This document shows, piece after piece, positions 16,985-25,568 of a DNA stretch of 53,062 nucleotides (positions within the stretch are counted from its first letter, which is position 1; each line of letters begins with the position of its first letter). The position numbers and the translations under genes are program-made. Source of the DNA: Vulcanimicrobiota bacterium (GTDB taxonomy: Bacteria > Vulcanimicrobiota > JAJTBE01). A model generated the notes under the pieces. It saw only the letters and a list, made by a program, of their open reading frames with translations. It was not told where the DNA came from and did no database searches. Location: NCBI GenBank assembly GCA_021107945.1, contig JAIORV010000196.1, positions 1-53,062 of the forward strand. The letters run 5' to 3'.

Positions 16985-17232
16985 ATGACAGAGTGTGTCA
17001 TTCTGAGCGGATCAAGAATGAATTACTTTAGTCCGATGACTTGCTAAAAAACGGGATTTTCTTGTGTCCGAGGATTTTCACAGCGAAGAATCTCATGAAT
17101 ATTTGCCTGGAGGAGATCCTTCGCTGAGTATGTCATCGGAAGTAAGTAAACCTCTTTCTTGCCAGGATTGATCGAGTAAATCAAAATTGATCGTTTTCCG
17201 CTCAGGATGACAAGCTACACTCAGGATGACAC
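16985..17232. repeat. Full copy of the roughly 230-bp TCATCCTGAGCGG dispersed element
   Basis: Begins GTCATTCTGAGCGGATCAAG and ends GATCGTTTTCCGCTCAGGATGAC, so the ends are inverted. Internal landmarks are GCGAAGAATCTC, GAGATCCTTCGCTG and TTCTTGCCAGGATTGATCG. It aligns along its length with 44365-44592, with inverted 46485-46725, and partly with 34905-35120 and 12975-13045. It fills the gap between two convergent genes. Confidence 0.8.
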
Positions 17233-17274
17233 AATACAGGAAAAGCGTCACAGCTATCATTTCCTTCATTACAT

Positions 17275-18231
17275 TCAAATATATATTTCCGTCTGTTGGC
17301 TTATTATCATATTTCGATAGATCCCCCGCTTCAATATTGCGCCGTCCCAGATAATGCAATTTTCAATATTGCAGCCGCTGTCGATTTTTACGTTATCACC
17401 GATACACGCAAATCCTGATATTTCCACATCGCCTGGAATATCACAATTCTTACCAATTAGCAAACCGTTTCCCGGTATTTCCTCACCTGGAATATTTATT
17501 TTTTGCAAGGAAAACCGTCCTGTCAATATCTCACTGTTGACAAGAAAATATTGCTTCAGGGAGCCTATGTCGCGCCAGTATGTGTTATCCCCAGGAATGT
17601 AGGCGTTCACGGTGCCCGGTTGATTTTGAATTATTTCTATTATCTCGGGAATCAGTGGAAACGGGCGATGGGGTAGGGGAATGTAATCGAATATTCTTTT
17701 GTTATATATGAAGATTCCCGATCCGCAGAGATATTTATCTTCCTCTCGAGCTTCAATCCCCAATCTACCGGCAATATCGATGATTTTCATGTTCTTATCA
17801 ATCAAAACTGAATTTGCAGGTGGATTATCAACAAGAATAAATGTGACAATCGATTTTTTTTCTTTATGGCATTTCAGGGCGTTGTAAAGATCAATATTCG
17901 AAAGAATGTCGCAATTGTGAACAATAAAATCTTCCTGATCTCCGATGAAATCCCGAAAATTTGAAAGCCCGCCTCCCGTGTTCAGGATTTCTTTCTCATA
18001 TTTATATTCAATCTGAACACCCAAACTTTCCCCATTCCCAAGGTACGCTTTAATTTGATGGGGCATATAGTGGAGGTTTATGCCTATTTTATCTACACCC
18101 GCTCTTTTTAGAATCTGAATCTGTATTTCTATAACAGGCTTGTTTAAAACAGGAAAAAGAGACTTTGGACGCTCTTTTGTGAGTGGGAGTAATCTTGTTC
18201 CGAATCCTGCGGCGAGAATTATTGATTTCAT
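17275..18231 (-). CDS. NDP-sugar nucleotidyltransferase (mannose-1-phosphate guanylyltransferase-like)
   Basis: 318 residues from the ATG at 18231. A TTG at 18270 would add 13 residues that do not belong to the fold. The signature LAAGFGTRLLPLTKERPKSL binds the nucleotide phosphates and Mg. The sugar-binding core continues with NTGGGLSNF and HNCDILSNID. The C-terminus (about 235-318) has hexapeptide repeats forming a left-handed beta-helix (GKNCDIPGDVEISGFACIGD). It makes an activated sugar such as GDP-mannose or a heptose for surface glycans; the exact sugar cannot be told. It starts 47 bases after the HEAT-repeat gene and is likely cotranscribed with it. Confidence 0.82.
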   Translation of the reverse strand: MKSIILAAGFGTRLLPLTKERPKSLFPVLNKPVIEIQIQILKRAGVDKIGINLHYMPHQIKAYLGNGESLGVQIEYKYEKEILNTGGGLSNFRDFIGDQEDFIVHNCDILSNIDLYNALKCHKEKKSIVTFILVDNPPANSVLIDKNMKIIDIAGRLGIEAREEDKYLCGSGIFIYNKRIFDYIPLPHRPFPLIPEIIEIIQNQPGTVNAYIPGDNTYWRDIGSLKQYFLVNSEILTGRFSLQKINIPGEEIPGNGLLIGKNCDIPGDVEISGFACIGDNVKIDSGCNIENCIIWDGAILKRGIYRNMIISQQTEIYI

Positions 18232-18277
18232 GGTTGATTTTTTCCGTTTATTGTCAAAATATCCCTGCAATACAAGA

Positions 18278-20095
18278 CTAAATCAAGATAAAATATTTCT
18301 TCAACAATTTTAATGTATCTTTTTTCAGGATTTTTTTGCATTCCTCATCAATCTGCATTCTTGATTTCTTACTCTTTAATCTATCAGGATCATTTGTTAT
18401 GGTGTTCACAAACTCAATTATCTCCCCATCAGATACATCTACAATTTTTACTTTGTCAAGATCGAGGGGCTTCTTCTTTAAAAGCCAATTTATATATAAA
18501 ATATCATCTTCCACAATCATGAAATGCCCCATGTGATTATCCAGAACCGCCACTATCTCCCTGATATTATCTATATATTTCTCGCCGCCGCATATTCTGC
18601 ATGTACAATATTTCAACTTGTTAAAAAACGATAATTTAATGGCGAATGTGCTGAATCTCCTCAAGCAAACGGGGCAGAAATGATTAATGTGTTTATCGGA
18701 AATGTCATTAGTTTTTTTCACAAGGATTTCTATCGTTGAGCGGATTTCTCTTTTGAGGGGAGACTTTTTCAGCTTGTTGTAAATTTCAAAAATAGGCCTT
18801 ATTGCCCATGCAGAGCCTTTCTCTCCTATTACCTTTAATGCCTCAAAAGATGCATTGCTTTGGGGATTCTCACTTATGAACCTGATGATTCTCTCCAGTC
18901 CCGACCTCTTCCCGATGTCTCCCAGCGCAATTACGGCAGACCGCTGAACACCTGTGTTGGTGTCCGATAATGCGCTTGATAAAATCTCCACAGCCTGTGT
19001 CGAGTCGAATTTGCCCAGGAGCAATAATGCCTTCTCCCTTGTTTCAGCTCCTCCATGACTTATTGCGGAGAGAATCGGTATCGATGTGCGGGGATCTTTT
19101 ATCTCAAAAAGTTTTTCTACCGCTCCAGGCTTTTCCTCGAAAAAATTGTTAATCGCCATCCCCAGCGGTTCTCCCATTGTTTCGAGCGTTCCGGCAATAT
19201 ATTCCCTGGATTCCCTGTCCTCAATCCCAAGTTTTGACAATAGGAATTCTGTTGCAGACGCTCCCAGGGAGATAAGCGATTCCATCGCCGACTGACATAA
19301 CCCCGAATCACGATCCATCAGCTTGCTATATAACGCCGGTATGGCAGCTTCTGCTCCGATGTTTCCCAGCGATGTTGCGGCCGCTCGTGCAACCCTGATA
19401 TCTTTATCATCCAAAGCCATCATGAGAAAATCCGCCGCTCTTGAATCACCATAACCACCCAATACTTTTGCCACCGATAGCCTGCTCTCGTCCTTACCGT
19501 CAATAAGGATCCGGGTTAGCGGCTCAAAGGCCCGGGGATCGTCAAGATCACCCAGTGCTTCAATAACCGCCCTTCGCACATTGGAATCGGGATCATCCAA
19601 CATTTCAAGGAGCGGATCCAACGGGCGCGGATCCCTGGTTTTTCCGAGTAACCTGACAGCATTGTACCTGACAAGGGGATTTTCATGACCCATCATTACA
19701 AGAAGGGGCTCAACAGCATGCCTCCCCATTTTCTTTAATGCGCCTGATACCTCGGTACGAACAGACATGTCCTCGTCCTGGAGGGCACTGCAAAGAACAC
19801 GGGGAGCGCGAAGATCACCCGAGAGGGAAATCATTCTGACACTTGCTCTCCTTACGCCGGAATCCTTATCATTCATAGCATTTGCCAGGGGTTCAAAGGC
19901 GCGGCTGTCCCGAAATTCACCAAGTGCCGAGGCTGCTTTTTGACGAACCGCGGGAGATTCATCCTCAACCAGAACACGAATCAGAGGCTTCACAGCCTGT
20001 GAGGAGCCTGTCGCAACCAGGGATTTTATGCCCTCGATGCGTTTGTCCCTGTCCGGGGATTTTAGTTTTTGCAAGTAATTTTCTATATTATACAT
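18278..20095 (-). CDS. HEAT-repeat protein with C-terminal zinc-ribbon region
   Basis: 605 residues. About 1-430 is a run of HEAT/PBS-lyase-type repeats of 31 residues (for example DPRPLDPLLEMLDDPDSNVRR and VIEALGDL), forming an alpha-solenoid for protein binding. Near residues 475-510 are CPVC and CRIC pairs, likely a zinc site, followed by an alpha/beta C-terminal domain that is not recognised. No signal peptide. No ribosome binding site precedes the ATG; instead a CTCTGCG-type repeat ends a few bases upstream of it. The next gene, the nucleotidyltransferase, follows closely. Its role is probably scaffolding. Confidence 0.75.
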   Translation of the reverse strand: MYNIENYLQKLKSPDRDKRIEGIKSLVATGSSQAVKPLIRVLVEDESPAVRQKAASALGEFRDSRAFEPLANAMNDKDSGVRRASVRMISLSGDLRAPRVLCSALQDEDMSVRTEVSGALKKMGRHAVEPLLVMMGHENPLVRYNAVRLLGKTRDPRPLDPLLEMLDDPDSNVRRAVIEALGDLDDPRAFEPLTRILIDGKDESRLSVAKVLGGYGDSRAADFLMMALDDKDIRVARAAATSLGNIGAEAAIPALYSKLMDRDSGLCQSAMESLISLGASATEFLLSKLGIEDRESREYIAGTLETMGEPLGMAINNFFEEKPGAVEKLFEIKDPRTSIPILSAISHGGAETREKALLLLGKFDSTQAVEILSSALSDTNTGVQRSAVIALGDIGKRSGLERIIRFISENPQSNASFEALKVIGEKGSAWAIRPIFEIYNKLKKSPLKREIRSTIEILVKKTNDISDKHINHFCPVCLRRFSTFAIKLSFFNKLKYCTCRICGGEKYIDNIREIVAVLDNHMGHFMIVEDDILYINWLLKKKPLDLDKVKIVDVSDGEIIEFVNTITNDPDRLKSKKSRMQIDEECKKILKKDTLKLLKKYFILI

Positions 20096-20510
20096 GATTT
20101 TTTAACGCAGAGATCGCTGAGTTCGCAGAGAATTAACGGAGTAAAATACAACCTTACTCATACCCTCATCAATAACCGGGGAAATCTTCCAGGGTATCTT
20201 TCTTCCGAATTTAATATATTCCCTTGTTTTAAATCATTTGTCAAGTTCTTTCTGCAGCGAGACGCCGCAGCTACCGACATTATTATTATGGTTATAGTTG
20301 TTATATTGGTGGGGGTGGCGTCCCGCCGCCCGAATAAACGTTTAATATTGCCCATGTCGCCTTTGGGAAAAGGCTCCTACATCCTGAATAATATCCTTAA
20401 AACCGCAATTTTCATTTGGACTAAAGGAAAAGTAACTTCTTTAGAAAATTATATGACAAAGCTAATTAAAAATTTATTAGAAACGAAAATATAAATAAAG
20501 GAGAGTTGGT
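20096..20510. repeat. Repeat-bearing divergent gap
   Basis: 20103-20136 is a CTCTGCG-type repeat against the HEAT gene start. About 20250-20345 is a hairpin-rich repeat (GCGAGACGCCGCAGC, then GGGGTGGCGTCCCGCCGCC) with a second copy at 44086-44165. The final 100 bases should carry the promoter of the phosphofructokinase gene, but no clear pair of boxes was found. Confidence 0.6.
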
Positions 20511-22175
20511 ATGGAGAATTATATCGATACAGGAAAAGAGAAAAAAATGGGCATCCTGGTGGGTGGAGGGCCTGCCCCGGGAATTAACTCGGTAATTTCC
20601 TCGGTTGTAATCGAGGCTGTAGAAAAGGGATTCCAGGTATTTGGGTTCCTCGAGGGATACAAACACCTGGCCCAGGGTGGGATGGATCCCCATGTGCAAC
20701 TTGAGATTTCCGATATCAGCCGTATTACAACAACAGGCGGATCATTCCTCAAGACATCCAGGGTCAACCCGGCAAAATCGGAGGAATACCTTGAGAATGT
20801 TGTCAGGGTATTCAGGGTTTTGGGAATCACTCACCTTGTCAGCATCGGTGGTGAGGACACCGCTTTCTCCTCGATGAAAGTCGCCGAGCATGCGGAAAAC
20901 CAGGGCTATCCTCTAAAAACCGTTCATGTCCCCAAGACAATTGATAATGACCTTCCTCTTCCTCCGGGAATTCCCACATTCGGATTCGAAACCGCACGTT
21001 CATACGGAACACAAATGATATCCATTCTTGCAGAGGACGCCAGAAGTACAGGCAGGTGGTTTGTTGTTGTTTGTATGGGAAGAAAAGCGGGACATCTTGC
21101 CCTTGGAATAGGAAAGAGCGCCGCCGCTACAATCACACTCATCCCCGAGGAATTTGATATGGACTGTACCATGAAGCAGCTCGTTGATATTATCGTAGGT
21201 GCAATATTCAAGAGATTGAGCATGAATAGAAACTATGGTATTGCTCTGGTGGCGGAAGGATTCCTCGAACTGCCCGACTTTTTCAAGGGAATCGGCGAAG
21301 TTCCCCGGGATGACCATGGACATGCGATTCTGGCGGAGATTAACTTCAGCGGTTTACTTAAGCATGAAATACTGGAGAGACTGGCGGAATTTGGGACATA
21401 CCTGCTGGAAAAAGGTGATATTCTGGATTGGGGGAAATTCCTGGAAGATCTGAAAACTCACGATACCCCTCCAAAGACGAGAATCTGGGAATTCCTTACA
21501 GACGAAGCTAAAGAGCAAATCAATAGCTGGACACCGGACAGACCCTTCAATGAGAGATCCAGAACAGTAGTACTTGATGCGTTAAACAGGATCATAATAA
21601 GAAGAGATTTCTTCGAGAGAGAAGTATTCGGCGATATGGATTTCTCCGAAGAGCTTGATATGCTCATGATGAAAGGACTGGAAAACCTCTCACAGAACCA
21701 GGTTCAGAGATTCAATAGGCTCCTTTTCAAGGATGTATTCCCCAAGGAAGTCGGCAAGATATCGAAAATGCGTATTATTGACAAGGATATCGGATATGAA
21801 CTTCGCTGTGCGCCGCCGGTTGCATTCGATGTTGAATACACAAGGAATCTGGGATATGCGGCCGTGGATTTCCTCGTGAATGGCGGAACCCAGGCAATGG
21901 TCTCAATCCAGAGAGATAGGATGGTTCCAATTCCATTCAAGAAAATGTTCGATGTTAAAACGGGCAAGGTCAAGGTGAGAACAGTCGAGAAAGAATCGGT
22001 ATTCTATAAAATTGCCAAGGAATATATGATCAGATTAGATCCCGAAGATTTCCTCGATCCCGCAAAACTGAAAGTCCTGGCGGAAACAGCCGGCGTTTCA
22101 CCCGCAAGCTTCAAGGAAGAGTTCTTCCACGTGGTGGAGCAGGAAGCGAAGGAAAGATCACTTATTATTTCCTGA
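20511..22175 (+). CDS. pfp: Pyrophosphate-dependent phosphofructokinase
   Basis: 554 residues, the length of the long PPi-dependent group found in spirochaetes and plants. It phosphorylates fructose 6-phosphate with pyrophosphate, reversibly, in glycolysis. The motifs are GGGPAPGINSVISS at the phosphate site, GGEDT in place of the ATP-type GGDGS, and PKTIDND with Lys where ATP enzymes have Gly. The Asp and the Lys are the two changes that mark PPi use. MGRKAGHLALGIG follows. GGAGAG precedes the ATG. The gene stands alone and is closed by a strong terminator. Confidence 0.92.
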   Translation: MENYIDTGKEKKMGILVGGGPAPGINSVISSVVIEAVEKGFQVFGFLEGYKHLAQGGMDPHVQLEISDISRITTTGGSFLKTSRVNPAKSEEYLENVVRVFRVLGITHLVSIGGEDTAFSSMKVAEHAENQGYPLKTVHVPKTIDNDLPLPPGIPTFGFETARSYGTQMISILAEDARSTGRWFVVVCMGRKAGHLALGIGKSAAATITLIPEEFDMDCTMKQLVDIIVGAIFKRLSMNRNYGIALVAEGFLELPDFFKGIGEVPRDDHGHAILAEINFSGLLKHEILERLAEFGTYLLEKGDILDWGKFLEDLKTHDTPPKTRIWEFLTDEAKEQINSWTPDRPFNERSRTVVLDALNRIIIRRDFFEREVFGDMDFSEELDMLMMKGLENLSQNQVQRFNRLLFKDVFPKEVGKISKMRIIDKDIGYELRCAPPVAFDVEYTRNLGYAAVDFLVNGGTQAMVSIQRDRMVPIPFKKMFDVKTGKVKVRTVEKESVFYKIAKEYMIRLDPEDFLDPAKLKVLAETAGVSPASFKEEFFHVVEQEAKERSLIIS

Positions 22176-22176
22176 G

Positions 22177-22250
22177 CATATTCACCGCTGGGAATATTCA
22201 ACGCTGGGAATATTCAACGCAGAGATCGCGGAGGCCGCAGAGATAACAAT
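22177..22250. repeat. Short tandem repeat running into a CTCTGCG-type repeat
   Basis: Three near copies of CGCTGGGAATATTCAA-like units are followed directly by CGCAGAGATCGCGGAGG. It lies immediately after the pfp stop codon. Confidence 0.55.
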
Positions 22251-22284
22251 AAAGTAAAACACAGATATTTTAAATAGATAAATA

Positions 22285-22326
22285 AACAGGAAGCTGAAAA
22301 ACGCAATCCCAGCTTCCTGTTTTTTA
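22285..22326 (+). terminator. Strong rho-independent terminator after pfp, possibly bidirectional
   Basis: A 12-bp stem, AACAGGAAGCTG pairing with CAGCTTCCTGTT, is followed by TTTTT. On the other strand the stem runs into TTTATTT, so it may also stop the convergent TPR transcript. Confidence 0.88.
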
Positions 22327-22405
22327 TTCCGGATAATCTATACTTTACCACAAAGACCACAAAGGGATTTTCCTGTTTTCCTAATTTCCTAAGAGATAAA
22401 ATTCC

Positions 22406-23254
22406 TTATTTCAACGACTCCAGCTTCCTTTTCGCATTTCTCTTCTGATTTTCATAACCCCGCGGGTTTATCTTTAAGAATTCTTCGAAATCAGCTGCGG
22501 CGTTACCTGCTTTACCCAATTTCTCATAGACCATTCCCCTGTAATAGTACGCCGGGCCATATCTTGGGTTCAATTTTATCGCTGTGTTAAGGTCCTCCAA
22601 CGCAAGGGCGTTTCTGTTCTTTTCCATTTGAGCGCGTCCACGGTTCATATAAGCTGAAGAATACTCCGGTTTCAAATAAATCGCCTTCGTATGGTCATTA
22701 ATGGCCTGCTCATACATCCGTAATTCCCTTTCAACCATACCGCGATAATTGTAACCCTTTGGATCTTTCGGAGATAACTTAATAACCTTGTCAAAATTTT
22801 CCCGAGCTTTTTTAAATTGGCCGGAAAGCCTGTATAACTCGCCCAGGTTAAAATATGCATCAATACTTTTGGGATTAAGCTGAATGGCTTTTTCATAATC
22901 CTTTTTCGCGTCGCTTTCTAAGTTGAGCAAGTAATAACATCTCCCCCTGTAAAGAAACGCATTTGAAAAGTCAGGTTTTATTTCGATAGCGCGGTTGAAT
23001 TTTAAAACCGCTTCCTCGTATTTATTCTGCCTGTAATAAATATAGCCAACAAGTTGGAATCCAAATGGACTTCCGGGTTCCAACTCTTGAAACTTCTCGA
23101 GATCCTCCAATGCTTCCTTATATTGTTTCTGCCCGATTTTCTCTTTTGCCTGTTCCAAGTACCTCCTTGATAAAGGCCCGGCGGCGGCAAAAGCGGCTGT
23201 TACAGTTAATGAAATAAAAGCTAATAATAACAAAATTGGTATAACTTTTTTCAA
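22406..23254 (-). CDS. Exported TPR-repeat protein
   Basis: 282 residues. A clear signal peptide (about 1-23, ending TAAFAAA) is followed by about seven tetratricopeptide repeats (KQYKEALEDLEKFQELEPGS, DAYFNLGELYRLSGQFKKA). These form a helical superhelix for protein binding in the periplasm. The start is TTG at 23254, with GGGGAGG ahead. This TTG overlaps the stop of the upstream ABC ATPase gene by 4 bases, so the two are translationally coupled. The link to metal or cofactor uptake is inferred only from this coupling. Confidence 0.85.
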   Translation of the reverse strand: MKKVIPILLLLAFISLTVTAAFAAAGPLSRRYLEQAKEKIGQKQYKEALEDLEKFQELEPGSPFGFQLVGYIYYRQNKYEEAVLKFNRAIEIKPDFSNAFLYRGRCYYLLNLESDAKKDYEKAIQLNPKSIDAYFNLGELYRLSGQFKKARENFDKVIKLSPKDPKGYNYRGMVERELRMYEQAINDHTKAIYLKPEYSSAYMNRGRAQMEKNRNALALEDLNTAIKLNPRYGPAYYYRGMVYEKLGKAGNAAADFEEFLKINPRGYENQKRNAKRKLESLK

Positions 23255-24072
23255 GTCAATTTCCTCCCCGTTTTTTCAGTTCCCTGTCTCGACGGCATGA
23301 TAAAAGAGTCCTTGCCATCAGAGCTTTTAATGATACTTACATCTATATCATAAACTTCCCTGATTTTCTCCGGGACAAGCACGGATTCAGGGGGACCCGA
23401 TGCCGATATAAAACCTCGATTTAATAATAATACATTTTTTGCATATTGAAAGGCCAGGTTGAGATCATGAAGCGTAACGATTATTGTGATGTTATTCCGT
23501 GAATTGAGCCACGAAATCAACTCCAGTATCTGCACTTTGTACTTGATATCAAGGCTTGAGACAGGCTCATCAAGGATAAGTATCTCAGGCTGTGCAGTTA
23601 TCGCCTGTGCAATAAAAGCTCTCTGACGCTCGCCGGCTGAAAGCTGGTGGATCATCCTGTCCTGTAGATGTGAAATTCCTGTCATTTCCATAGAATCCCG
23701 GGCAATTGCGATGTCCTCTTTTTTCTCGATACCGATTCCGCCAAGATATGAAAATCTGCCCATCAACACTATCTCCCGGACGGTAAATGGGAAATCTATA
23801 TGGATCTGCTGGGGTACAAACGCGATCTTCCTGGCAATATCTTTTCTTTGAAGAGCGTCAATGGGAGTATCCTGCAGGAAGACTTCACCTTCCGACGGTT
23901 TTAAGACTCCACTTATAAGTCTCAATAACGTTGTCTTTCCCGATCCGTTGGGTCCCAGAATTGCAAGAAACCCTCCTTTTTCTAAGGAAAACGAAACGTC
24001 GGAAAGCGCCCTGACTCCTGCCCCGTATTTAAATGATAAGTTGTTTGTCTTTAATATGTCATTATCAGGCAA
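23251..24072 (-). CDS. ABC transporter ATP-binding protein, iron-siderophore/cobalamin type (FecE/BtuD-like)
   Basis: 273 residues. Walker A GPNGSGKTT, the signature LSAGERQRAFIAQA, Walker B ILILDEPVSSLD and the switch VTLHDLNLAFQYA are all intact. The Q-loop region VPQQIHIDFPFTVREIVLMGR is typical of ATPases that pair with FecCD/BtuC permeases for iron chelates, haem or cobalamin. No such permease or binding protein is next to it. It starts at TTG 24072, with AAGGA upstream; a nearby ATG is out of frame. Coupled by overlap to the exported TPR gene. Confidence 0.88.
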   Translation of the reverse strand: MPDNDILKTNNLSFKYGAGVRALSDVSFSLEKGGFLAILGPNGSGKTTLLRLISGVLKPSEGEVFLQDTPIDALQRKDIARKIAFVPQQIHIDFPFTVREIVLMGRFSYLGGIGIEKKEDIAIARDSMEMTGISHLQDRMIHQLSAGERQRAFIAQAITAQPEILILDEPVSSLDIKYKVQILELISWLNSRNNITIIVTLHDLNLAFQYAKNVLLLNRGFISASGPPESVLVPEKIREVYDIDVSIIKSSDGKDSFIMPSRQGTEKTGRKLT

Positions 24073-24421
24073 TTTTCAAGAGATCCTTTTTAATTATCCA
24101 CCGCAGAGGACACTGAAACAAGTTCAGCGCAGGCGCGGAGAACGCAAAGATTTTAATAAAAATTGGAACCTAAGATGATAGGCTGTTTACAGTTATTAAT
24201 AACTTTTTTAAACTGCAAAGACCACAGAGTTCGGGGAACGGATAGCGGAGAGCAGATGCCGGATTGCTGATCCCATTTCCCACTTCCCGTTTCCCACTTC
24301 TCACTCACCGCAAAGACCACAAAGATAAAAGAATAATTTTCTTTGTGGTCTTTGCTTCTTTGCGGTTTTTTAAATTTCTCACTATGGAATGACAGGCATT
24401 TCAGGAGAGTAAATAGTCACA
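24073..24421. repeat. Repeat-filled gap (CGCAGAG-, CAAAGACCACAAAG- and GGGAAGTGGGAAG-type)
   Basis: Contains a CTCTGCG-type unit with the internal hairpin CACTGAAACAAGTTCAGCG (24108-24130). It also holds CAAAGACCACAGAG, a low-complexity TTTCCCACTTCCCG run, and a long inverted pair: CACCGCAAAGACCACAAAG against CTTTGTGGTCTTTG and CTTTGCGG (24304-24368). No gene seen. Confidence 0.7.
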
Positions 24422-25156
24422 TTAAGAATTCAAATAATATTTTTCCAGGATATATGGTAATTGCTTTTTCCACCAGAACTCATGATGGTCGCATGGTGGA
24501 TTCCATACATCGTAATCGTGTGGGATGTTCTTGGCAGCGAATATATTATGCATCCTGATTGTTGCATCGATAAACTTGTCGTCTGCACCCACCATCAGGA
24601 TAATCTTACAATATTTTGATACCTCATCATAGAACTTTGGGTCATTGATATTGGGAACATAATCGACGGGATTGTTGAAATAAACATCCGTGTCGTAATA
24701 TCCGTCCATATATCCACTGATATCGAAAGTCCCACCCATGCTCAACGATAGCTTGAATTTATCAGGGTGTTTCAAAAGTGAGTTGAGGGCATGATACGCG
24801 CCGAATGAGCACCCCATGCATCCAAGATATGGGTTGCGAGAAAGGTTGTTTATCAGAGGAACCACCTCTTCGAGGATAAATTCCTCGTATGCCAGATGCG
24901 ATTTGATCCTATCGGCTGGATGGATATCAAAATTGTAAAAACTCTCCCAGTTGAATCCGTCAACGGCAAAGAACTGGACTTTCCCGTTATCTATAAACCA
25001 TTTGGCATCCCGTTGCATTCCATAATAATCAAACTCCGTCGCTCCTCCGCCTGAAGTGGGATAATAAAGCATCGGAGGACCCCAGTGACCATAACGAATA
25101 ACGCTCATATATCTTCCGACTCGATGACTGTACCAGCGATGACGTTCTATGTTCAT
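24422..25156 (-). CDS. Alpha/beta-hydrolase, putative esterase (esterase D / PF00756-like)
   Basis: 244 residues, no signal peptide. The nucleophile elbow is GCSFGAYHA, with Ser as likely nucleophile. The acid is probably the Asp of VGADDKFID and the base the His of CDHHEFWWKKQLP, the usual order in this family. It resembles short cytoplasmic esterases annotated as glycoside-ester or S-formylglutathione-type hydrolases; the substrate is unknown. AAGGAGCAGG lies ahead of the ATG at 25156. It stands alone between repeat-filled gaps. Confidence 0.8.
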   Translation of the reverse strand: MNIERHRWYSHRVGRYMSVIRYGHWGPPMLYYPTSGGGATEFDYYGMQRDAKWFIDNGKVQFFAVDGFNWESFYNFDIHPADRIKSHLAYEEFILEEVVPLINNLSRNPYLGCMGCSFGAYHALNSLLKHPDKFKLSLSMGGTFDISGYMDGYYDTDVYFNNPVDYVPNINDPKFYDEVSKYCKIILMVGADDKFIDATIRMHNIFAAKNIPHDYDVWNPPCDHHEFWWKKQLPYILEKYYLNS

Positions 25157-25399
25157 TTCCTGCTCCTTTCTATTGGTGCGAATTTATTGGTGCGAATTTT
25201 TCTTAATGTGGAAACAGATCATGTTTCTTTTTGAAGCCCTCGTTTTCCTGTCAGGAAATGAGGAATTGAGGAAAACAGGAATTATGTCTCTGAGGAAATT
25301 AGGAAAATTAAAATTATATCTATTGGAGCCGTTTTCAAGCTATTTTTTATCCTGTTACATGAGTTTTCTTTCTGATGTTAAATATATCCTTTGAAGAAT

Positions 25400-25566
25400 T
25401 GTAACTATTCAGCCCCTTTTTGTGGGGGATTTCTGAACCACGATTTCACAATGTTTCAGGCTGGTCGGGAGACCAGCCTCTATCCAAATTTTATGTCGAT
25501 TTAACAATTGTCTAAAGCGTTAAATTTATTAAAACTCTGCGTTCTCTGCGGTGAATAGTTACGTTT
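25400..25566. repeat. Dispersed repeat of about 165 bp with a GGCTGGTCGGGAGACCAGCC hairpin
   Basis: An inverted, diverged copy lies at about 51985-52150. Shared landmarks are CTATTCAGCCCCTTTT, CTGGTCGGGAGACCA, CAAATTTTATGTCGATTT, TTGTCTAAAGCGTTAAATT and the CTCTGCG-type end. The rest of the 25157-25568 gap is low complexity (two GGTGCGAATTT units and GGAAAT/GAGGAA runs) without a supported gene. Confidence 0.75.
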
Positions 25567-25568
25567 AT

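Noticed and set aside
20158-20355. Small open frames in the gap before pfp
   Set aside because: They overlap the GGCGTCCCGCCG repeat, which recurs at 44 kb, and lack ribosome sites.
24304-24374. Long stem CAAAGACCACAAAG/CTTTGTGGTCTTTG followed by TTTTTT, like a strong plus-strand terminator
   Set aside because: Both neighbouring genes run on the minus strand, where the stem is not followed by a T-run. It is made of dispersed repeat units, so it is treated as a repeat.
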